Positions 7,188 to 14,692 of a stretch of 17,781 nucleotides of DNA are shown here, piece after piece. The translations under genes were made by a program, and so were the position numbers. Under the pieces are notes generated by a model, which saw only the letters and a list, made by a program, of their open reading frames with translations, was not told where the DNA came from and ran no database searches. This DNA is from an uncultured Bacilli bacterium. Lineage in GTDB: Bacteria; Bacillota_I; Bacilli_A; RF39; UBA660. Position 1 is the stretch's first letter; every line of letters begins with the position of its first letter. The DNA lies in contig CANROY010000021.1 of the NCBI GenBank assembly GCA_947632355.1, positions 1-17,781 of the forward strand, read 5' to 3'.

Positions 7188-9812
7188 ATGGCAAAATATG
7201 TATACTTATTTAGTGAAGGTAATAAAGATATGCGTGAACTTTTAGGTGGTAAAGGTGCCAATTTAGCAGAAATGACCAATATTGGAATGCCTGTTCCTAG
7301 AGGGTTTACGATTACAACCGAAGCCTGCACGAATTATTATGAAAATAAGGAAACGATTAGTGAAGAAATTAAAAATGAAATTTTAAACAAAGTTGAAGAA
7401 CTTGAGGCAATGACCGGAAAAACATTTGGAGATAAAACGAATCCCCTTTTAGTAAGTGTAAGAAGTGGGGCAAGAGCGAGTATGCCTGGTATGATGGATA
7501 CTGTTTTAAACTTAGGTTTAAATGATGAGGTGGCTATTGGTTTTACAGAGGCTACAAACAACAAACGTTTTGTGTATGATTCTTATAGAAGATTTATTCA
7601 AATGTTTGCAGATGTTGTAAAAGGCTATCCGAAGAGTTCTTTTGAAAGACATTTAGATAAAGTTAAAGAAGAAAAAGGTGTTAAATACGATACCGAACTA
7701 ACGGAAGACGATATGGTTCGTATCACCGAAGATTTTAAAAATATTTATAAAGAAATTGCCGGAGTACCTTTTCCACAAGACCCTAAAGAACAATTAATTG
7801 AAGCCGTAACGGCAGTATTTAGAAGTTGGAACAATGAAAGAGCCATTTATTATCGTAGAATGAATGATATTCCATCTTCTTGGGGAACAGCTGTAAACGT
7901 TCAAGAAATGGTTTATGGAAACCGTGGAGATAATTCTGGAACAGGTGTTGCATTTACCAGAAACCCTGCAACTGGAGAAAAGAAATTATATGGAGAATAC
8001 TTAATTAATGCCCAAGGAGAAGATGTTGTTGCCGGTATTCGTACACCTGAACCAATTAGTAAACTAGAAACCGATATGCCCGATGTATATAAACAATTTG
8101 TTGAAATTGCTGAAAAGTTAGAAAATCATTACAAAGATATGCAAGATATGGAATTTACAATTGAAAATGGTAAACTCTTTATGTTGCAAACGAGAAATGG
8201 AAAACGTACGGCTGCTGCTGCCTTAAAAGTTGCCGTTGACTTAGTAAACGAAGGTATGATTACGGAAGAAGAAGCATTATTAAAAGTAGAACCAAAACAA
8301 TTGGATGCTTTACTTCATCCGACATTCTCTAGCGATGCTTTAAAAAACGGTGAAGTATTAGCAACGGGTCTTGCTGCAAGTCCTGGAGCAGGGGCTGGTA
8401 AAATTTACTTTAATGCAGAAGATGTTATAGAGGCCTCTAAACGTGGTGAAGATACGATTTTAGTTCGTCTAGAAACAAGTCCTGAAGATATTGAAGGAAT
8501 GAATCACGCAAGAGGAATATTAACCATTCGTGGTGGAATGACAAGCCATGCTGCCGTTGTTGCTCGTGGAATGGGACGTTGTTGTGTTAGTGGTTGTGGT
8601 GAATTAAAAATTGATGAAGAAGAAAAAACGATTACAACCAAAGATGGTAAAGTGTTACACGAAGGCGATGAAATTTCTATCGATGGAAGTACGGGTAAAG
8701 TTTACAATGGCATTTTAGAAAGTGTAGAACCAAGTATTAGTGGAGACTTTGAAACATTTATGAATTGGGCCGATAAGGTTAGAAGAATGAAAATTCGTAC
8801 CAACGCCGATACTCCTAAGGATGCCAAACAAGCAAGAACATTTGGGGCAGAAGGAATTGGCTTATGTCGTACAGAGCATATGTTCTTCGAAAGTGAACGT
8901 ATCTTTAACTTTAGAAGAATGATTGCTTCTGAAACAGTAGAACAAAGAGAAGAAGCGTTAGAAAAAATCTTACCATATCAAAGAAATGATTTTGAAGAGT
9001 TATATCGTGCTATGGCACCATATCCTGTAGTTATTCGTTATCTAGACCCACCATTACATGAATTCCTACCAAAAGAAGATGAAGAAATTAAGAGTCTTGC
9101 CGAAAGCTTAAATATGAGTTTTGATGCCTTAAAGACAAGAATCGAATCTTTAAAAGAATTTAACCCAATGATGGGACATCGTGGCTGCCGTCTTGCTATT
9201 ACGTATCCAGAAATTGCTAAAATGCAAACAAGAGCCGTTATTGAAGCAGCTATTAACGTAAATAAGGAAGGTTTAAGCGTTGTACCTGAAATCATGATTC
9301 CACTTGTTGGAGATATCAATGAACTTAAATTTGTTAAAAAAGTTGTATGTGAAACAGCAGATGAAATCATTAAAAAAGCTAGTGTTTCTTTAGAGTACAA
9401 AGTAGGTACTATGATTGAAATACCAAGAGCAGCCCTTTTAGCAGATAAGATTGCTGAAGAAGCTGAGTTCTTCTCATTTGGTACCAACGATTTAACTCAA
9501 ATGACTTATGGATTCAGTCGTGATGATGCTTCTAAATTCTTAAATGATTATTATGATAAAAAGATATTTGAATTTGACCCATTTGCCCGTATTGATGAAG
9601 AAGGTGTAGGTTCTCTTGTACGTATGGCTTCTGAAAAAGGAAGAAGTACGAGAAGTGACTTACATTTAGGTATTTGTGGAGAACACGGAGGAGATCCTGC
9701 AACAATTAATTTCTGTGAAACAGTTGGACTTGATTATGTATCTTGCTCTCCATTTAGAGTACCGATTGCAAGACTTGCCGCTGCTCAAGCTGTAATTAAT
9801 AATCGCAAGTAA
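7188..9812 (+). CDS. ppdK: Pyruvate, phosphate dikinase
   Basis: Interconverts pyruvate, ATP and phosphate with phosphoenolpyruvate, AMP and pyrophosphate; in anaerobes it often works in the glycolytic direction. The ATP-grasp nucleotide-binding domain spans about 1-340 (GGKGANLAEM near 20, SVRSGARASMPGMMDT near 90). The central swivelling domain carries the phosphorylated H454 in GGMTSHAAVVARG. The C-terminal PEP/pyruvate TIM barrel has GLCRTEHMF, FGTNDLTQMT and the catalytic C830 in GICGEHGGDP. The length of 874 residues is the usual size and the gene is intact. A perfect AAAGGAGG ribosome binding site (7171-7178) and an extended -10 promoter suggest high expression. It appears to be monocistronic. 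The PPDK regulatory kinase/phosphatase is not in this window. Confidence 0.97.
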   Translation: MAKYVYLFSEGNKDMRELLGGKGANLAEMTNIGMPVPRGFTITTEACTNYYENKETISEEIKNEILNKVEELEAMTGKTFGDKTNPLLVSVRSGARASMPGMMDTVLNLGLNDEVAIGFTEATNNKRFVYDSYRRFIQMFADVVKGYPKSSFERHLDKVKEEKGVKYDTELTEDDMVRITEDFKNIYKEIAGVPFPQDPKEQLIEAVTAVFRSWNNERAIYYRRMNDIPSSWGTAVNVQEMVYGNRGDNSGTGVAFTRNPATGEKKLYGEYLINAQGEDVVAGIRTPEPISKLETDMPDVYKQFVEIAEKLENHYKDMQDMEFTIENGKLFMLQTRNGKRTAAAALKVAVDLVNEGMITEEEALLKVEPKQLDALLHPTFSSDALKNGEVLATGLAASPGAGAGKIYFNAEDVIEASKRGEDTILVRLETSPEDIEGMNHARGILTIRGGMTSHAAVVARGMGRCCVSGCGELKIDEEEKTITTKDGKVLHEGDEISIDGSTGKVYNGILESVEPSISGDFETFMNWADKVRRMKIRTNADTPKDAKQARTFGAEGIGLCRTEHMFFESERIFNFRRMIASETVEQREEALEKILPYQRNDFEELYRAMAPYPVVIRYLDPPLHEFLPKEDEEIKSLAESLNMSFDALKTRIESLKEFNPMMGHRGCRLAITYPEIAKMQTRAVIEAAINVNKEGLSVVPEIMIPLVGDINELKFVKKVVCETADEIIKKASVSLEYKVGTMIEIPRAALLADKIAEEAEFFSFGTNDLTQMTYGFSRDDASKFLNDYYDKKIFEFDPFARIDEEGVGSLVRMASEKGRSTRSDLHLGICGEHGGDPATINFCETVGLDYVSCSPFRVPIARLAAAQAVINNRK

Positions 9813-9870
9813 TAAATCAAAATATTTACCTATAAAAATAGTTTAAAAAGTATTGATCCAATCTATAATC

Positions 9871-9931
9871 TTTGATATATTTTTATATCGAGTAGTGCCT
9901 AGGAAACTTTTGAAGCCCTAGGTCATTTTTT
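9871..9931 (+). repeat. Direct repeat copy 1: small hairpin plus terminator-like hairpin after ppdK
   Basis: The unit starts with a hairpin GATATA-TTTT-TATATC (9874-9889). The conserved core AGTAGTGCCTAGG (9891-9903) and AAACTTTTGAAG (9904-9915) follow, then CCTAGG (9917-9922), which pairs with the first CCTAGG (9898-9903), and a T-run at 9926-9931. Bases 9872-9915 match 11324-11366 with a single one-base indel. In position and shape it is the terminator of ppdK. The conserved 5' portion is much more similar between copies than the right arm of the hairpin is. Confidence 0.85.
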
Positions 9932-9972
9932 ATTTATGGATAAAATTAAATTCTATCTAAAATCCGTTTTTC

Positions 9973-10001
9973 TTGCTTTGGATTATTTATTTTGTTATAA
10001 T
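9973..10001 (+). promoter_or_regulatory. Promoter of the 416-residue gene
   Basis: TTGCTT (9973-9978), a 17-nt spacer, and an extended -10 TGT-TATAAT (9993-10001). The start codon is 33 nt further on, with a GGGAG ribosome binding site at 10020-10024. Confidence 0.8.
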
Positions 10002-10033
10002 AAATAATCATTTAGTGATGGGAGAATTATACT

Positions 10034-11284
10034 ATGATTTTAAACGATTTTAATAGTGATGATTATATTTATTTTAAGTTAGTAAAAGATTTTGATTTTT
10101 ATAAAAAAGGGGATATTCTTCGCTTTAATATCAATGATTTAAGAAGACGAGCCTTATCTGATAAAATATCTGTTTATTCGACTTCGTTCTTTGAATTCAC
10201 TCCTAAAAAAAGAATCGATAAGTACGCTATTTTTCCCTATCAATTATATGAATCTGCTACTTTAAAAACAAAATGTTTATTATATCATATTAGTTTCGAT
10301 ACGCATGATATTATTATTTTAAATAATTCTATGAGAAAAATGTTATTTTCTGAGACGGAGCTTTCACCATTATTAACGATGTTAGGTGGAGTCTCTACTG
10401 TAGCACATGCTAATCAACAACAATTGAAAAGATTGATGGCTAATGAAATAATAGATACCAATGATCAAATGTTAAAATTAATTGTAGATAATTCTATTAT
10501 TCCTTTGTTTGAAACTAATCATAACAATCTTTCTGATATCATTACAAAATATCATATTGAAAAATTGATTCATCTTAAAAAAGGTTTATATTTAAATATT
10601 GATTTACATCAAGGAGATATTTTATCCTTTTCTGATCCTGCAGTTGCTTTACTTTTTTGTAATCAATATTATCTCCGTTTATTAGGTAGTTGTTGTATAT
10701 TAAATGAGAAAGAAAAACAAGAGTATTTTTGTGAAGAATTTTCAAACTGCATTTATGAATATGATGGCAATATTCGATATTTTGTGTTAAATGATGATAT
10801 AAAAATTAAAAGTAAAGAAGATTTTTTAGATTCTTCTTTGTTTCCTGCTGATTTTCCTAATCATGCATTTTTTGATGGCACATATTTTTTTGATTGGAAT
10901 ACATCAGATCAATTTGATTATGATGAAAATGGTTATCTCCGTTATATATGGATTCGTGATAATCGTAAAGTAGAAATGGAAATTCTAAAAATTGCTCGAA
11001 GAGCGACATTAGAGGAGGCAAGAGAACACTATACTCATTTTAAAAATAGAAAAAAATTAGAAGAAGAGGCATTTAGTTATTATTTGGAACATAGAAATAT
11101 TTATAAAAAAATGAAAAAGGAAAATCCTGCTCTAAATTATGTAGAGTTTATGGAATTGAACGAACAAAAAATAGCTCTTCAAAAGAATTATATGTATCAA
11201 AGATTATTGACAACATTTATTAATAGAAGAAATACTTTAGAAGAATCAAAAACCTTAAGCCAATTAACATTAAAGAAAAAATAA
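10034..11284 (+). CDS. Protein of unknown function, repeat-flanked (416 aa)
   Basis: I do not recognise this protein. It has no signal peptide or membrane segment and is probably cytoplasmic. The N-terminal 60 residues (FKLVKDFDFYKKGDILRF, DLRRRALSDKI) look like a compact beta-rich module. A Cys cluster lies at C220, C221, C233 and C239, and an unusually aromatic and acidic stretch spans about 270-306. The C-terminal 95 residues are basic, helical and probably coiled. It has its own promoter and a terminator, and is flanked by near-identical direct repeats. Its codon use looks more AT-rich than that of topA or ppdK (a visual impression, not a calculation). These signs fit an acquired single-gene unit; no function is proposed. 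The start is set by GGGAG 9 nt before the ATG. Confidence 0.8.
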   Translation: MILNDFNSDDYIYFKLVKDFDFYKKGDILRFNINDLRRRALSDKISVYSTSFFEFTPKKRIDKYAIFPYQLYESATLKTKCLLYHISFDTHDIIILNNSMRKMLFSETELSPLLTMLGGVSTVAHANQQQLKRLMANEIIDTNDQMLKLIVDNSIIPLFETNHNNLSDIITKYHIEKLIHLKKGLYLNIDLHQGDILSFSDPAVALLFCNQYYLRLLGSCCILNEKEKQEYFCEEFSNCIYEYDGNIRYFVLNDDIKIKSKEDFLDSSLFPADFPNHAFFDGTYFFDWNTSDQFDYDENGYLRYIWIRDNRKVEMEILKIARRATLEEAREHYTHFKNRKKLEEEAFSYYLEHRNIYKKMKKENPALNYVEFMELNEQKIALQKNYMYQRLLTTFINRRNTLEESKTLSQLTLKKK

Positions 11285-11323
11285 TATAAATGTAATTAGC
11301 AACATTTATACATATTATTCTAG

Positions 11324-11384
11324 TTGATATATTTTATATCGAGTAGTGCCTAGGAAACTTTTGAAGTTCCAGGGCACTTTTTTT
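11324..11384 (+). repeat. Direct repeat copy 2: small hairpin plus strong terminator
   Basis: It has the same layout as copy 1: hairpin GATATA-TTT-TATATC (11326-11340), then a long hairpin. AGTGCCTAGG (11345-11354) pairs with CCAGGGCACT (11369-11378) with one mismatch and one wobble. An inner stem AACTT/AAGTT follows on a 3-nt loop, and a T-run covers 11378-11384. It is a convincing rightward terminator for the 416-residue gene. The right arm differs from copy 1 (TTCCAGGGCACT here, CCCTAGGTCATT there) although the left side is nearly identical. Confidence 0.88.
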
Positions 11385-11464
11385 CAGGCATTAAAACCGC
11401 CTTATTCGTATTATCGAACAAAAGACTATTAATACCATGGGCATTTTAACAACTATTTGTGATT

Positions 11465-11506
11465 AATTAGTACTTAGGAAATCTTGGAAACTCTCCTGAT
11501 TTTTTT
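11465..11506 (+). repeat. Degenerate third copy of the repeat
   Basis: TAGTACTTAGGAAA (11468-11481) differs by two transitions from TAGTGCCTAGGAAA of copies 1 and 2. TTAGGA (11474-11479) can pair with TCCTGA (11494-11499), ahead of a seven-T run (11500-11506). It overlaps the last codons and stop of the leftward ABC transporter gene. Homology is likely but the copy is short, and the leading GATATA hairpin is missing. Confidence 0.5.
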
Positions 11507-13198
11507 AATTTTGCCTTTAAATAATTTACTATAGTCATCATCCAAAATTAAGTAATCATTACTCTTATTCAATATATTTCTTTTAATAGTTATACAGCTT
11601 ATTATCAAAAAAATAATAATCACAAAGATAAAGATATTCCAAATATTTAAAATATGGTTAGCATTAAAATCTAGAAAACCGGGGGTAGGGGCAATAACAC
11701 CATATTGTGATATATGTCCAATAGTTGCAAAAGCCTCATATCCATATCTAGCAACTACAAAATGTGATATTTTTTCGGTAATGTTTATGAAAGAGATAAA
11801 CATACCTGAAAATAACATTTGAATCATCATATAAAGAGGTGATAAAATTAATGTTGTTTTTGTATCTTTTACTAGAGATGAAATAAATACTCCAATCATA
11901 CTTGTAGAAAAAGACAGCAAAAAGAAATTTATGATTAAATCTAATAGTGTATTAGTAATTAATATTTCATCGGGTCTAGGATTTAAATGAAAATAAACGA
12001 TGCATACACAAGTTATTGCTTGGTACAAACATAATAAAGAAAAGATTATAATTTTTGAAAAAATATAAGATTTAAAATTTAAACCACTCATATATTCTTT
12101 TTTTAGCATATCTTTTTCTTTTACTATTTCTTGTATAGTATTAAATAAACCAAGCCAAGTTGCAGCCATGGTATAAGCAACAAAAACCATAGAGGCCGTA
12201 ATAAAATTTAATAAGCAATCTACTTCTGTAGCTACACATATTAATATACCCATTAATATGGATTGACCTAAAAGTAAAGCAAGCATAAATTTATTATTGA
12301 ATAAGGAAGCCATGTATCTTTTTACTAATATTTTGGTTTGCAGAAAAAAGCCAACTCTTTTTTCCTTTGTAGAAAAATCAGGAGAAATGGGTTTAAAGTC
12401 ATCATTCATTGTTAGAGTGCTTCTATACTTTTTATACCAAGTATTGGTATCTTCTTTTAAAAGATCATAAATATCAACAAATTCAGTCACATTAAAGTAT
12501 TTAAAAATATCTTGGTAAGGTCCATAATAACAAATTTTCCCATCTTTCCCCATAAAAATGACTTTGTCACATAAAGATAAATTAGAAATAGTATGAGCAG
12601 TGATAATAATTGTTTTACCAGTATTAGCAATTTCTCTTAGCTTTAACATTATCTTTTTTTCAATATTTGCATCTAAACCTGATGTGGGTTCATCTAATAA
12701 AAATAATTTAGGATTACTAAGCATTTCTGTTGCAATAGATGCTCTTTTTTTTTCACCACCACTTAAATTCTTTATTAAGGAATTTCGAACGTGAGATAAT
12801 TCTAAAATTTTTAAAACAGAGTTGATTATTTTTTTTCCTTCTTCTTTTGAAATATCTTTTACGCGAAGAGCTAAAGAATATTCTAAAGATTTTTGTAAAG
12901 TTAATGTTTGGTCTAGTATTTCTTGTTGAGGAACATAAGCAATTTTTCTTTTAAAGTAATTAGCATGTTCAAATAAGTCTATATTATTTAAATACACTTT
13001 TCCTTTACTTGGATGATTATATCCACCCAAAATATTCATTAAAGTTGTTTTTCCAGCTCCAGAGCAACCCACAATAGCAACGAATTCGCCACTATTAATA
13101 GATAGAGTCATATCTGATAAAATTTTTTTGGTTTTATTTCTTACTTTAACACATTGATTAATTTCTTTTATTTGAACATTGTAACCATTTTCATTCAT
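11474..13198 (-). CDS. ABCG-type half transporter (ATPase fused to ABC-2-type membrane domain)
   Basis: ABC transporter with the ATPase domain first and the membrane domain second, as in the ABCG/White family; it should act as a dimer. Numbered from the ATG: Walker A GCSGAGKTT (44-52), Q-loop YVPQQE (89-94), signature LSGGEKKRA (from 145), Walker B LFLLDEPTSGLDA (from 165), and H-loop H202 (ITAH). About six hydrophobic segments lie between residues 300 and 545. A basic tail (KGKIKKIRRVSKIS) follows. An upstream TTG at 13216 is in frame, but a GAAAGTG-like ribosome binding site lies 9 nt before ATG 13198. The substrate is unknown and no partner subunit is nearby. The stop codon lies in the degenerate repeat, so no own terminator is visible. 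Confidence 0.88.
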   Translation of the reverse strand: MNENGYNVQIKEINQCVKVRNKTKKILSDMTLSINSGEFVAIVGCSGAGKTTLMNILGGYNHPSKGKVYLNNIDLFEHANYFKRKIAYVPQQEILDQTLTLQKSLEYSLALRVKDISKEEGKKIINSVLKILELSHVRNSLIKNLSGGEKKRASIATEMLSNPKLFLLDEPTSGLDANIEKKIMLKLREIANTGKTIIITAHTISNLSLCDKVIFMGKDGKICYYGPYQDIFKYFNVTEFVDIYDLLKEDTNTWYKKYRSTLTMNDDFKPISPDFSTKEKRVGFFLQTKILVKRYMASLFNNKFMLALLLGQSILMGILICVATEVDCLLNFITASMVFVAYTMAATWLGLFNTIQEIVKEKDMLKKEYMSGLNFKSYIFSKIIIFSLLCLYQAITCVCIVYFHLNPRPDEILITNTLLDLIINFFLLSFSTSMIGVFISSLVKDTKTTLILSPLYMMIQMLFSGMFISFINITEKISHFVVARYGYEAFATIGHISQYGVIAPTPGFLDFNANHILNIWNIFIFVIIIFLIISCITIKRNILNKSNDYLILDDDYSKLFKGKIKKIRRVSKIS

Positions 13199-13237
13199 AA
13201 CTATTTTCACTTTCAATATTTTATTTTTCTATGATAA

Positions 13238-13266
13238 ATTATATCATTTCGCTTCTATTCTTACAA
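13238..13266 (-). promoter_or_regulatory. Promoter of the ABC transporter gene
   Basis: Read on the minus strand: -35 TTGTAA (13266-13261), 17-nt spacer, and extended -10 TGA-TATAAT (13246-13238). It lies about 40 nt upstream of the preferred ATG and is overlapped by a dyad at 13260-13273. Confidence 0.75.
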
Positions 13267-13273
13267 GTGTAAG
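13260..13273. promoter_or_regulatory. Candidate operator dyad, CTTACA-AG-TGTAAG
   Basis: A perfect inverted repeat with 6-bp arms and a 2-bp centre covers the whole -35 of the leftward promoter. Its core TACA-AG-TGTA matches the TACANNTGTA half-site arrangement known for BlaI/MecI/CopY-family repressors. No such regulator gene is in the window, so assignment to this family is inference. Confidence 0.5.
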
Positions 13274-13320
13274 TCATCAAATAATATTTTACATATTAAT
13301 AGTTTTATGTTTTTATTAAT

Positions 13321-13349
13321 TTACAATATAAACTGCTTTATGTTAAAAT
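13321..13349 (+). promoter_or_regulatory. Promoter of the 386-residue membrane-anchored protein gene
   Basis: TTACAA (13321-13326), 17-nt spacer, and extended -10 TGT-TAAAAT (13341-13349). It is divergent from the ABC transporter promoter, with about 55 nt between the two -35 elements. Confidence 0.65.
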
Positions 13350-13374
13350 ATTAATGATAGAGGTGTTAAAAATT

Positions 13375-14535
13375 ATGAAAAAAAGAAAAGGCAATATATT
13401 ACTTATTGTAATTACTTTAATCGTTCTAGTAATTGCAATAACTTCTTTGTTGTTGTATAACAATTCTTTAAAAACAAAACCAAAAACTTTCTTTGTTTCA
13501 ACTATTGATAGAATCTTTGAACAAGTTCAAGTGCAAGAGGATATAAATTCATTTTTGGAAAATGTAAATGTCAAAACCAATCTTAGAAGTGATAATAAAG
13601 TGATCGCCGAAACATTAAATATTCTTAATCATATGAATATGAATTTTAAAGCAGGCATAGATTATAATACACATGAAATTCGTATGTCTATGGACTCCAA
13701 CTACAATGAAGAAACTTTATTAAATAGTGATGCTAGTATTATGCAGGATGGGTTTTATATAAATGTAGAAGATATTTATAATAAAACGATATTAATACCA
13801 ATAAACAAATATAATTATTTAGTATCTTCCTTATTTGATCAAAACAATATAAAAATCATTTTAAAAAGTTTAAATATGGCAATCAATGATTCATTACAAG
13901 ATAAATATTTTAGTCAAAAAGAAGTAGAAATGAATTTAAATGATAAAAATGTCAAAGTAAATAAAAATACTTTGGCACTTAGCAAACAAAATTTAAGTAA
14001 TATTATTGATAGCATTAAGAATAGTTTATTAAATAATGATGAATTTTTAAATTCTTTAAGTTCTGTATTCAATAAAAATGTTGAAGAAATAAAAGAAGAT
14101 ATTTCGAATATAAATACTGATATTTTAGAAGAAATAGTAACAATTTCTTTATATACACAAGATAATCAAGTGATAGGATTTGAAGTTGCTAGAACTTCGG
14201 CTGATTTATCGTTCTTAGTTTTAAAAAATGATGAATTCAATTATAGTTATGAATTAAAAAGTTATATGAATACATATAAAGGAAATATAGTTGTAAATAA
14301 AAAAGATAATAACACGGATTTAGAAATTTCTATTAATCATGAAAACATAAATGGAACAATTTCCATTGATGTTACTACTGATAAAAATGTTATTCTAGAT
14401 GATTTTAAAAAAGAGAATATTATTAAAATAGATGAAATTTCTGATCAAGAAAGAGTAGATATATTTAATAATCTACAAAAAATACCAAGTATTCGATTGT
14501 TAATCAAAGATTTATGGAATTTAATTGAAATATAA
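13375..14535 (+). CDS. Membrane-anchored extracytoplasmic protein of unknown function
   Basis: A basic start (MKKRKGN) and one hydrophobic segment (about residues 8-28) are followed by about 355 residues that should lie outside the membrane. There is no lipobox cysteine, and the whole protein appears free of cysteine. The body is rich in Asn, Asp, Ile and Ser, with alternating beta-like stretches (NINGTISIDVTTD) and helical parts around 145-260. It resembles Firmicutes surface proteins of unknown role; I cannot name a family. An upstream in-frame ATG at 13354 precedes the GAGGTG ribosome binding site (13360-13365), so ATG 13375 is preferred. It diverges from the ABC transporter and may share its regulation, but a functional link is unproven. 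Confidence 0.8.
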   Translation: MKKRKGNILLIVITLIVLVIAITSLLLYNNSLKTKPKTFFVSTIDRIFEQVQVQEDINSFLENVNVKTNLRSDNKVIAETLNILNHMNMNFKAGIDYNTHEIRMSMDSNYNEETLLNSDASIMQDGFYINVEDIYNKTILIPINKYNYLVSSLFDQNNIKIILKSLNMAINDSLQDKYFSQKEVEMNLNDKNVKVNKNTLALSKQNLSNIIDSIKNSLLNNDEFLNSLSSVFNKNVEEIKEDISNINTDILEEIVTISLYTQDNQVIGFEVARTSADLSFLVLKNDEFNYSYELKSYMNTYKGNIVVNKKDNNTDLEISINHENINGTISIDVTTDKNVILDDFKKENIIKIDEISDQERVDIFNNLQKIPSIRLLIKDLWNLIEI

Positions 14536-14598
14536 AATTAGTATTATGATATAGTTAAAAAATATTTGCTTCTAGGTAAGGCAAATAATACGTAATAT

Positions 14599-14637
14599 TA
14601 TCATTGAAAAAGTAAAAACAACTTTATCTTCATGATA
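14599..14637. promoter_or_regulatory. Imperfect dyad upstream of the bile salt hydrolase promoter
   Basis: TATCAT (14599-14604) pairs with ATGATA (14632-14637), GAA with TTC, and AAAGT (14609-14613) with ACTTT (14621-14625) around AAAAACA. The T-rich stretch after it is interrupted. It could be a weak terminator of the preceding gene or an operator reaching into the -35 region of the next. The base composition is very AT-rich, so chance is possible. Confidence 0.35.
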
Positions 14638-14655
14638 GAGTTTTCTTATTTTCTA

Positions 14656-14664
14656 TGCTATACT
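14656..14664 (+). promoter_or_regulatory. Extended -10 promoter of the bile salt hydrolase gene
   Basis: TGC-TATACT lies 28 nt before the start codon; the ribosome binding site AGAAGGAAGG (14674-14683) lies between. No recognisable -35 hexamer is found at the usual distance (TAGAGT at 17 nt), consistent with an extended -10 promoter or one needing an activator. Confidence 0.6.
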
Positions 14665-14692
14665 AACTTTAATAGAAGGAAGGTAAAAAAAT

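Noticed and set aside
9038..9487. 149-codon open frame on the minus strand within ppdK
   Set aside because: It is fully inside the conserved ppdK coding sequence in another frame, has no ribosome binding site and resembles no protein; it is a shadow.
9871..9931. Repeat read as an integron attC site or a XerCD dif site
   Set aside because: The RYYYAAC/GTTRRRY ends of attC are not found, and the 11-6-11 bp layout of dif is missing.
9936..10007. 23-codon open frame starting at ATG 9936 between repeat copy 1 and the 416-residue gene
   Set aside because: It has no ribosome binding site and runs through the -35 and -10 of the next gene.
9871..11384. Repeats read as a riboswitch or a type III toxin-antitoxin RNA
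   Set aside because: The copies lie downstream of genes as terminators, there is no tandem short-repeat antitoxin array, and no known aptamer core was recognised.
11385..11464. Possible feature between repeat copies 2 and 3
   Set aside because: Only a 4-bp TTCG/CGAA dyad is seen; no open frame, promoter or RNA structure stands out.
14575..14597. Hairpin around TATTTGC/GCAAATA and an overlapping ATAATA/TATTAT dyad as the terminator of the membrane-anchored protein gene
   Set aside because: The stem is short, the loop is long and no T-run follows; AT-rich sequence gives such dyads by chance.
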